A stretch of 10,842 nucleotides of DNA from B3-G11 sp039714175 (lineage in GTDB: Bacteria; Actinomycetota; Acidimicrobiia; Spongiisociales; UBA5794): assembly GCA_039714175.1 (NCBI GenBank), contig JBDLJV010000063.1, positions 1 to 10,842 on the forward strand, in the 5' to 3' direction. Below are positions 1-5,995 of the stretch, one piece after another; the stretch's first letter is position 1, and every line of letters starts with the position of its first letter. The notes below the pieces were generated by a model. The model was given only the letters and a program-made list of their open reading frames with translations. It was not told the DNA's origin and searched no databases. The position numbers were made by a program, and so were the translations under genes.

Positions 1-449
1 TGATCGGTGACATCGCCACCGACGAGGATGAACGAGGCGACCTTGGACGGTTTGGGATCGCTCTTGTACTCATCGAACGTGTAGGCGCCGAGCATCGTGC
101 CGACGATGACTGCCGTCGCCGCTCCATCGATGCCGACATCATGAAGTGCCGTGGCGACCGATGCATAGCCCTTCACTGCGCGCACAGCGACTGCAGCAGC
201 CCGACGCAGGGACTCGGCGCTGGCCTCCTCCCCAAGTCCGACCAGGAGGACTTCCGCGGTGGGTCCGCCCGGCGTCTGCACGAATAGCGTCTGGCCTTGC
301 TTCCCCGAGAAATCCCTTGCATCGAGTACGGACGCCAGTGCGGTCAAGTCCGGTGCATCTCCGATGCCCTCGGGAATCACCCTGTCGGCATGGACGGGGA
401 TCACGTAGATGTCCGCTGCTGCTGGTTCGCCTGTCGTGGTCTCGATCAT
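1..449 (-). CDS. pepA: Leucyl aminopeptidase (M17), N-terminal part, cut by window edge
   Basis: Cytosolic M17 aminopeptidases release N-terminal residues from peptides using two metal ions. I translated this by hand from the ATG at 449; the frame is open for 149 codons to the window edge. The visible part matches the N-terminal regulatory domain of M17 enzymes: a strand ending LLVGLGEE (about residues 71-78), an RRAAAVAVRA helix, and near residues 126-135 the typical LGAYTFDEYKS segment that precedes the catalytic domain. The metal-binding catalytic domain lies outside the window, so activity cannot be judged. An AGGAG ribosome site (464-460) sits 10 nt before the start, and only 25 bp separate it from the tkt stop, so it is probably co-transcribed with tkt. 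The family call is fairly firm; the gene name rests on family resemblance. Confidence 0.85.
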   Translation of the reverse strand, partial: MIETTTGEPAAADIYVIPVHADRVIPEGIGDAPDLTALASVLDARDFSGKQGQTLFVQTPGGPTAEVLLVGLGEEASAESLRRAAAVAVRAVKGYASVATALHDVGIDGAATAVIVGTMLGAYTFDEYKSDPKPSKVASFILVGGDVTD

Positions 450-474
450 GGTCGGTTCTCTCCTATGCGTAGAT

Positions 475-2430
475 CTATTCGAGTGCGGCGGCGATACGCC
501 GCGCGACGGTTTCGGCATCGAACCCGAACGCACCGGCAAGGCGCTTGGCCGGTGCCGAGGCACCGAATCGGTCGATTCCCATCGCCTCTCCCCCGTTGAG
601 GGTGAAGCCACCCCATATGCCTGTCGTTCCGGCTTCGAGCGTGAAGATGGGAAGGCCCATGCCGAGCACATCCTTCTGATACTCGTTCGGCTGGGACATG
701 AAACACTCGACGCACGGCATCGACACGACGCGCAACGAAATGCCCTTGTCGGCCAGTTCATCTGCTGCCTCCTCAGCCAGCGCAACCTCGGAACCGGTAG
801 CGATGACAACGACGTCATCACCAGCTCGCCTGATGTACCCGCCACTGGCAACGAGATCGTGATCCGGCGCGACCTCAGGGACCGGGAGACCCTGGCGGGT
901 GAGGATGAGTGCAGACGGACCATCCGTGCGGTTGATGGCGTGTTCCCATGCAACCGCGGTTTCGGTGGGGTCGGCTGGTCGGATGACGTGCAGGTTCGGC
1001 ATGACACGCAGCGATGCAATGTGTTCGATCGGCTGATGGGTCGGGCCATCCTCTCCAAGGAAGATCGAATCGTGCGTCCAGACGTAGATGGCTGGAACGC
1101 CCATGAGCGCAGCGAGCCGCACGGACGGACGCATGTAGTCGGAGAACACGAGGAACGTGCCACCGAACGGACGCACGCCTCCGTGTTGGGTCATGCCGTT
1201 GATCACGGCTCCCATCCCGTGCTCCCTGATCCCGTATCGCATGTTGCGCCCGGTTCGATCAGCTCGCGAGAAGTCGGTCGAATCGGCAATGATCGTGTTG
1301 TTCGACGGAGCCAGATCGGCTGAGCCGGAGATGACATCGGGCCGCATCGCTGCGAGCTGCTGAATGACGCTCTCGCTCAGGTTGCGCGTTGCTACGGCTG
1401 ACCCAGCGTCGACGCGAGGAGCATCCAACCGAACAGGGGTCGGATCCCAGACCGAATCCCAACAGGCACCTCGGTCGGCATCTTCTGCTGAGATCGCCCG
1501 GTACCGGCCCTCCCATGCAGCTCGGGCTTCGATGCCCCTCTCCATGGATGAAGCGAAAAGCTCGTAGACAGCATCAGGAGCAGCGAAGTCAGGGAGTTCC
1601 CAACCGATGGACTCCTTGAAACCCGTGATCTCGGCGGGACCGAGCGGCGACCCATGTGAGGACGAAGTGTCCTGCTTGGTCGGTGCGCCGAATCCGATGT
1701 GTGTCTTGCAGGAGATGAGAGTGGGACGATTGTCGTCTGCCAGGGCCTCGTCGATCGCAGCTGTGATTGCGTCCCGATCGTGACCGTCAACCGTGATCGT
1801 CTGCCACCCATAGGCATCGAAGCGACCCGGGACGCTCTCTGAGAAGGACAGCTCCGTGGACCCGTCAATCGTGATCGAGTTGTCGTCGTAGAACACCACG
1901 AGTCGACCGAGACCGAGGTGCCCGGCCATCGAGGCGGCCTCCGATGCAACGCCCTCCATGAGATCCCCATCGCCGCAGAAGGCGTAGGTGTGGTGGTTCG
2001 TGAGGTCCTCGCCGTGGACAGCACGGAGATGCTCTTCGGCGATGGCCATGCCGACCGCGGTTCCGAAACCCTGCCCGAGCGGGCCGGTTGTGGTTTCGAT
2101 ACCGAGTTCCGGCGCGTACTCAGGGTGACCCGCAGTCTCGGATCCCCACTGCCTGAACTCCTCGATGTCCTCCATCGTCAGCGGGAAACCGGACAGGTGC
2201 AGGAGGCTGTACAGCAGCATCGAGCCGTGACCGTTGGAGAGTACGAATCGATCCCTGTCCGGCCACGTCGGATCCGTTGGATCCACCGTGAGGTACTTGG
2301 ACCAGAGCACGACTGCAATGTCTGCCATCCCCATCGGCATCCCCGGATGCCCCGAATTCGCCTTCTGGATGGCGTCAACCGAGAGAACTCGAATCGTGTC
2401 CGCCGCCTGCTGTTCCACTGGTCTGGTCAT
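475..2430 (-). CDS. tkt: Transketolase
   Basis: Thiamine-diphosphate enzyme of the non-oxidative pentose phosphate pathway that moves two-carbon ketol units between sugar phosphates in the cytosol. At 651 residues it is of normal length. Visible landmarks: NSGHPGMPMG (25-34), LSNGHGSMLLY (65-75), GPLGQG (116-121), the ThDP/Mg motif GDGDLMEG starting at 153 and closing at DDN 182-184, KTHIGFG (242-248), SGSADL (368-373), the RYGIREHGM segment with catalytic Glu403, and HDSIFLGEDGPTHQP (453-467). The ATG start at 2430 is supported by GGAGGAGGT (2442-2434), one of the strongest ribosome sites in the window. It follows the metallo-beta-lactamase gene after 127 bp that hold a heptamer repeat array, and precedes pepA by 25 bp. 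Nothing appears truncated. Long plus-strand ORFs across this gene are shadows. Confidence 0.97.
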   Translation of the reverse strand: MTRPVEQQAADTIRVLSVDAIQKANSGHPGMPMGMADIAVVLWSKYLTVDPTDPTWPDRDRFVLSNGHGSMLLYSLLHLSGFPLTMEDIEEFRQWGSETAGHPEYAPELGIETTTGPLGQGFGTAVGMAIAEEHLRAVHGEDLTNHHTYAFCGDGDLMEGVASEAASMAGHLGLGRLVVFYDDNSITIDGSTELSFSESVPGRFDAYGWQTITVDGHDRDAITAAIDEALADDNRPTLISCKTHIGFGAPTKQDTSSSHGSPLGPAEITGFKESIGWELPDFAAPDAVYELFASSMERGIEARAAWEGRYRAISAEDADRGACWDSVWDPTPVRLDAPRVDAGSAVATRNLSESVIQQLAAMRPDVISGSADLAPSNNTIIADSTDFSRADRTGRNMRYGIREHGMGAVINGMTQHGGVRPFGGTFLVFSDYMRPSVRLAALMGVPAIYVWTHDSIFLGEDGPTHQPIEHIASLRVMPNLHVIRPADPTETAVAWEHAINRTDGPSALILTRQGLPVPEVAPDHDLVASGGYIRRAGDDVVVIATGSEVALAEEAADELADKGISLRVVSMPCVECFMSQPNEYQKDVLGMGLPIFTLEAGTTGIWGGFTLNGGEAMGIDRFGASAPAKRLAGAFGFDAETVARRIAAALE

Positions 2431-2433
2431 CGA

Positions 2434-2454
2434 ACCTCCTCCGGAGGGAGAGTA
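2434..2454 (-). promoter_or_regulatory. tkt ribosome site with possible -10 box just upstream
   Basis: On the minus strand the order is TACTCT (2454-2449), then CTCCGGAGGAGG, then 3 nt and the ATG. GGAGGAGGT is a near-ideal Shine-Dalgarno match. TACTCT fits the TANNNT -10 pattern but would leave a leader of only about 12 nt, and no well-spaced -35 box is seen, so the promoter reading is weak. The CCTCC immediately before GGAGG forms a 10-bp palindrome (CCTCCGGAGG) over the ribosome site, which could mask it to some degree. Confidence 0.4.
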
Positions 2455-2466
2455 CCGGAGCGGCGA

Positions 2467-2536
2467 GAGTCAAGAATCAGGAGTCAGGAGTCGAGAATCA
2501 AGAATCAAGAGCCAAGACATGAGACGAAAGACAGAA
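2467..2536. repeat. Heptamer repeat array E (consensus GARTCAA), intergenic
   Basis: Ten consecutive 7-bp units, all starting with GA on the plus strand: GAGTCAA, GAATCAG, GAGTCAG, GAGTCGA, GAATCAA, GAATCAA, GAGCCAA, then three decayed units (GACATGA, GACGAAA, GACAGAA). The period is exactly 7 with no slips. It fills most of the 127-bp gap between the hydrolase stop and the tkt start. I see no gene in it. It resembles in style the short tandem heptamer repeats described in cyanobacteria and other bacteria, but the sequence here is its own. Confidence 0.85.
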
Positions 2537-2557
2537 CACTCCTTCGCTCTTTGTGCA

Positions 2558-3193
2558 TCAGCTATCGACGCTCAGTGTGATGCTCTCGAAGTCCTTGAGG
2601 AGCACGAGCTCCGCGTCATCTTCGCCGAGGCCGGCAGCTGCAAGCTGATACATGACCTTCCGTCCGCCCCCGGAGAGGAACCAGTCGTGGATCGGGATCA
2701 CATACCTCGGTTTCACAAGACGGGTTCGATCGACGCCGCCGACGAGAGAACCCCAAGGAGCCATGAAGGGCATTGCGAGGATCGGCATCGTCTCCACGAA
2801 ACTGTGGCTGTCTCCCGGGTGGCTCAGAACACCCTCGACATGGAATCCGGTGTTCTGGGGTCCCGGCCCGACAGGAATTCGCTCGTGGGGTGCGGCGAAT
2901 TGTGGAGTGCCCTCGGTCACCGCGTCGATTCCCTCATCGGCGAGGATTGCCTGCACAGATGAGGTCGTCTCCACCGACGCGTCGTTCGACTGCTCGAGCA
3001 CACGTCGGACGAGGTCCGCATCGACGTGGTCGGCATGTTCATGCGTGATGAGGATTCTGTCGACGCCCTCGACCATCGAAAGGTCGAAGCGCTCGTCCAT
3101 TGAGGTGAAGACCCCGGGGTCCAGAAGTATCCGCTTGCCGTTCGCCTCCACAAGGAGACATGCGTGCACGAGTTTGGTGATGGTGACGTCCAT
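2558..3193 (-). CDS. Metallo-beta-lactamase-fold hydrolase, UlaG/UPF0173-like
   Basis: Predicted cytosolic metal-dependent hydrolase of 211 residues. The fold is shown by the HxHxDH metal motif HEHADH (51-56), LSHPGDSHSF with His125 and Asp128 as further ligands, and a late IPIHDWF with His169. The short single-domain form and the opening MDVTITKLVHACLLVE suit the UlaG-like branch (lactonase or related hydrolase); the substrate is unknown. An in-frame TTG at 3253 would add 20 residues, but that extension is encoded by the 36-bp palindrome and has no ribosome site, so I chose the ATG at 3193. That ATG has no Shine-Dalgarno sequence; a TANNNT box 6 nt upstream suggests a leaderless transcript. 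It lies between the M24 peptidase and tkt on the same strand, with no clear pathway link to either. Confidence 0.88.
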   Translation of the reverse strand: MDVTITKLVHACLLVEANGKRILLDPGVFTSMDERFDLSMVEGVDRILITHEHADHVDADLVRRVLEQSNDASVETTSSVQAILADEGIDAVTEGTPQFAAPHERIPVGPGPQNTGFHVEGVLSHPGDSHSFVETMPILAMPFMAPWGSLVGGVDRTRLVKPRYVIPIHDWFLSGGGRKVMYQLAAAGLGEDDAELVLLKDFESITLSVDS

Positions 3194-3199
3194 GGGACG

Positions 3200-3205
3200 A
3201 CAGTA
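3200..3205 (-). promoter_or_regulatory. Putative -10 box of a leaderless promoter for the hydrolase
   Basis: TACTGT on the minus strand ends 6 nt before the ATG at 3193, the spacing expected when transcription begins at the start codon. The gene lacks a ribosome site, which agrees. No good TTGACA-like -35 is present; the region where it would lie falls inside the palindrome at 3212-3247. Confidence 0.5.
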
Positions 3206-3211
3206 GCGGTA

Positions 3212-3247
3212 AGTGCTGTAACCACGAACGTTCGTGGTTACAGCACT
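3212..3247. promoter_or_regulatory. 36-bp perfect palindrome: operator or terminator hairpin
   Basis: Two 18-base arms, AGTGCTGTAACCACGAAC and its exact reverse complement, meet with no spacer at a central AACGTT. The symmetry ends at 3211/3248. It overlaps the TAG stop codon of the M24 peptidase (3248-3246) and ends 18 bp before the hydrolase ATG, covering the -35 region of the putative leaderless promoter. As RNA it would form a stem of about 16 bp, but no U-tract follows, so a classic intrinsic terminator is not shown. A U-less terminator, a dimeric repressor site, or both are possible. Confidence 0.75.
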
Positions 3248-4334
3248 ACTCAACGACCCGGTAGCGGCGATCGGTCCGGTTCAGGCGTTCGACGCCATCG
3301 TTCGTGACCGTGACGATGTCCTCGATGCGCATCCCCCACTCCCCCGGGTTGTAGATGCCCGGTTCGATCGAGAAGGCCATGCCTGGCTCCAGCACCCGAG
3401 TGTTGCCTTCGACGACGTAAGGGTGCTCGTGGGTGTCCATCCCTATGCCGTGGCCGGTGCGGTGGATGAACAGGTCGCCGTAGCCACCGTCTGTGATGAT
3501 GTCCCTTGCCGCAGCGTCAACCGACTCTGCTGTCACCCCTGGTCGGACGGCCTCTACCGCGGCGGCTTGTGCTCGACGCAGCACGTCGTACGCGTCGTCG
3601 AAGCCATACGGCGCCTCACCGACGACGAACATGCGCGTCGTATCGGACGCATAGCCACGCTGATGACCACCGAAGTCGACGACCACCGCATCACCGCGCT
3701 CGATGATCCGCTCTCCCGGTTCATGATGTGGTGACGCCCCGTTGGGACCCGAGGCGACGATCCAGAACTCCATGGTTTCGTGACCATCAGCCGTAGCGCG
3801 TTCGATGAGTTCCCTGGCAACGTCGAGTTCGGTACGACCGGAGAACCGAACACTCTCCATCTGACCCACCACACCATCGACGGTCGCCGCAGCAGCGCGC
3901 AGCTTCCTGATCTCCTCCGGTGATTTCAGGATTCGGAGTTGCTTCATGAGTCCGGAGGCCTTCCCGAAAGAACGCGACCGATTCGCCTTCTGGAGATCGA
4001 GCAGGAACGTGGACCAGGTCTCATCGCCGATGAGCACCGTCCCGGCGTCAGCCAGAAGTGCATCGGAGATCGCGATCGGATCCTCGGTCTCCCCCCATGC
4101 CCGGATCCTCAGAGGTAGATCTCCCGCTTCCACCCGGGGTGCCTCAAGTTCGGGGATGACAAGGGTTCCTTGGCCGTCCGGCGGCAGAACGAGCAGGGTC
4201 AGCCGCTCCAACGGCATCGCCCTGTAGCCCGTCAGGTAGGGCAGATCAGAGCCAACCGAGAGACAGAGCGCGTCGACGCCCTCGGCACGCATGCGCGACT
4301 GCGCCGCTGCGATCCGGTCGTTGTGCTCGGTCAT
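3246..4334 (-). CDS. M24-family Xaa-Pro aminopeptidase/dipeptidase
   Basis: Cytosolic dinuclear-metal peptidase of the pita-bread fold, likely cleaving next to proline; 362 residues is usual for PepQ/YpdF-type members. The N-terminal creatinase-like domain covers about 1-135 (LPYLTGYRAMPLERLTLLVL). The catalytic domain has all five metal ligands: Asp220 (VVVDFGG), Asp231 (ASDTTR), His295 (HRTGHGIG), Glu324 (FSIEPG) and Glu338 (RIED). The supporting histidines of SPHHEPGER are at 203-204. The ATG at 4334 overlaps the LipA stop in an ATGA, with GAGG 7 nt upstream, so translation is probably coupled to the lipoate gene. Its stop lies inside the 36-bp palindrome. Aminopeptidase versus dipeptidase specificity cannot be read from sequence alone. 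Confidence 0.93.
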   Translation of the reverse strand: MTEHNDRIAAAQSRMRAEGVDALCLSVGSDLPYLTGYRAMPLERLTLLVLPPDGQGTLVIPELEAPRVEAGDLPLRIRAWGETEDPIAISDALLADAGTVLIGDETWSTFLLDLQKANRSRSFGKASGLMKQLRILKSPEEIRKLRAAAATVDGVVGQMESVRFSGRTELDVARELIERATADGHETMEFWIVASGPNGASPHHEPGERIIERGDAVVVDFGGHQRGYASDTTRMFVVGEAPYGFDDAYDVLRRAQAAAVEAVRPGVTAESVDAAARDIITDGGYGDLFIHRTGHGIGMDTHEHPYVVEGNTRVLEPGMAFSIEPGIYNPGEWGMRIEDIVTVTNDGVERLNRTDRRYRVVE

Positions 4335-5995
4335 ACGGCAGCCTCGAGCGCTTCCTTGGCGTGGTACGAAGAGCGGACGAGCGGGCCGGATTCGACGTGG
4401 CTGATCCCGAACGACTCGCCGGCCGTCTTGTAGTCACCGAAGACATCGGGGTGCACATATCGATCGATCTTGCGATGCCTCGCCGTTGGCCTGAGATACT
4501 GCCCGATTGTCACGACATCGACGCCCACAGCATTGAGGTCAGCAAGGGCACCGACGATCTCCTGGTCGGTCTCACCCATCCCGACTATGAGCCCGGACTT
4601 CACAGCACTCGACGGATTCGCCCACTTGGCCCGTGCAAGAAGTGTCAGGGACCGTGCGTAGCTCGCAGCTGTTCTGACCTCTCTCTGGAGTCGGAGAACC
4701 GTTTCGGTGTTGTGGTTGAGAACGGCCGGCTTGGCTCCCATGACGATACCGAGAGGTTCTGTCTCACCCTTGAAGTCAGGGATCAGCACCTCGACGTCGC
4801 AGTCCGGTAAACGCTCGTGAATCTCGTCGATGGTTCGAGCAAAGATCCCTGCCCCGCCGTCCTCGAGGTCATCACGGTTGACCGACGTGAGCACCGCGTG
4901 TTTGAGGTTCATGCCTGCAATCGCCTCAGCCGCCCGCACCGGCTCATCCTCATCGACCTCACCCGGCTTGCCCGTTTTCACATCACAGAACGAACACGCT
5001 CTGGTGCACGTGTCGCCGAGCAGCATGAGCGTCGAGGTGCCCGAGGACCAGCATTCGTAGATGTTCGGACAACCCGCCTCTTCGCACACGGTGTTGAGTC
5101 CGAGACCTCTGTTGAGCTTCTTGAGGTCCATGAACTTGGGATCGCTCATGTCCACACGAACCTTCATCCATCTGGGCTTCTCGGGTTCGCCGGCGAGCAG
5201 TCCATGAACCATGAGAGGGACCTCGCCGGGGGCCACCGGGCTGAAGACCCCTTCAGCGACCATACGGTCAACCTCGAAGGTGCGCCTCGACGTGCCCCGG
5301 GCGAATGCCCCGAGTTGAGTCTCAGTGACGGGGTGAGCAGAGAGGGAGTCAAGGTGCGGCAACACCGTCTCCACGACCTCCTCGATCGATACCGAACGGC
5401 CGAGCAGTTCGGTGAGTGATGTGACGGGCCGGTCCGTGATGCCGCACGGCACGATATTGGAGAAGTACTCCATCTGCGGATCAACATTGATCGCGAACCC
5501 GTGGGTTGACACACCGCGCGAGACTCGTACACCGATCGCTGCAACCTTCCCGCTCTCGGTCCAGACCCCGGTGTACCCAGATTCGGTCCACGCCTCGACA
5601 CCGAGATCGGAGAGGGTTGCCACGAGCACCTTTTCTATCCGACGCACGTGGCCGACGACGTCGAAGCCATCCTCGATCCTCGGAACGGCCACGATCGGGT
5701 AGCCAACGAGTTGTCCCGGACCGTGATACGTGATGTCTCCCCCGCGATCGACGTGCAGAAGCGTGGCGCCGATGCCATCGAGGGCATCCTCGGAGATCGT
5801 CAGGTTGGAGCCGTCACCGTTCCGGCCCACGGTGTAGGTGTGCGGGTGTTCCAGGAGGAGGACGTAGTCATCTCTCGTGCGCTCCGTGGACCGCCCCTCC
5901 CAGATGGCGCGTTGAAGATCCCACGCTTCGGTGTAGCTGACGCGACCGAGCCAACGATTCCGAAGAACTCCGCCTTCTCCCGACGAAGACGTCAC
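4331..5995 (-). CDS. lipB-lipA: LipB-LipA fusion: octanoyltransferase joined to lipoyl synthase
   Basis: One uninterrupted frame encodes both steps of lipoate assembly (554 residues). The LipB part, about 1-225, moves octanoate from acyl carrier protein to a lipoyl-domain lysine: RGGDITYHGPGQLVGYP (84-100), Lys150 in GKVAAIG, and catalytic Cys184 in NIVPCGI. A linker of about 45 residues follows. The LipA part, about 275-554, is a radical SAM enzyme that inserts two sulphurs: auxiliary cluster Cys304, Cys309, Cys315 (CEEAGCPNIYEC), SAM cluster Cys330, Cys334, Cys337 (CTRACSFC), and the C-terminal RSSYHA serine motif at 541-546. No key residue is missing from either half. I chose the GTG at 5995, which overlaps the E2 stop (GTGA) with AGGA upstream; an in-frame TTG at 6013 is the alternative. 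It sits between its substrate gene (E2) and an ATGA-coupled peptidase gene. Confidence 0.93.
   Translation of the reverse strand: MTSSSGEGGVLRNRWLGRVSYTEAWDLQRAIWEGRSTERTRDDYVLLLEHPHTYTVGRNGDGSNLTISEDALDGIGATLLHVDRGGDITYHGPGQLVGYPIVAVPRIEDGFDVVGHVRRIEKVLVATLSDLGVEAWTESGYTGVWTESGKVAAIGVRVSRGVSTHGFAINVDPQMEYFSNIVPCGITDRPVTSLTELLGRSVSIEEVVETVLPHLDSLSAHPVTETQLGAFARGTSRRTFEVDRMVAEGVFSPVAPGEVPLMVHGLLAGEPEKPRWMKVRVDMSDPKFMDLKKLNRGLGLNTVCEEAGCPNIYECWSSGTSTLMLLGDTCTRACSFCDVKTGKPGEVDEDEPVRAAEAIAGMNLKHAVLTSVNRDDLEDGGAGIFARTIDEIHERLPDCDVEVLIPDFKGETEPLGIVMGAKPAVLNHNTETVLRLQREVRTAASYARSLTLLARAKWANPSSAVKSGLIVGMGETDQEIVGALADLNAVGVDVVTIGQYLRPTARHRKIDRYVHPDVFGDYKTAGESFGISHVESGPLVRSSYHAKEALEAAV

Noticed and set aside
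409..1323. Long plus-strand open frame (304 codons) across tkt
   Set aside because: It is antisense to the conserved C-terminal half of transketolase, has no recognisable motifs, and is the kind of shadow frame expected in high-GC coding DNA.
1918..2962. Plus-strand frames spanning the tkt start, the repeat array and the hydrolase
   Set aside because: They owe their length to the stop-free heptamer array and to antisense of real genes; their middle parts are merely translated GARTCAA repeats.
3224..3235. LexA (SOS) box in the centre of the palindrome
   Set aside because: CGAAC and GTTCG are adjacent, whereas the Gram-positive LexA box needs four bases between the arms.
3212..3247. Classic rho-independent terminator
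   Set aside because: The stem is strong but no T-run follows on either strand, so I list it only as operator or U-less hairpin.
3194..3253. TTG start at 3253 giving the hydrolase 20 more residues
   Set aside because: The added residues are encoded by the palindrome, have no family resemblance and no ribosome site; the protein opens normally at the ATG at 3193.
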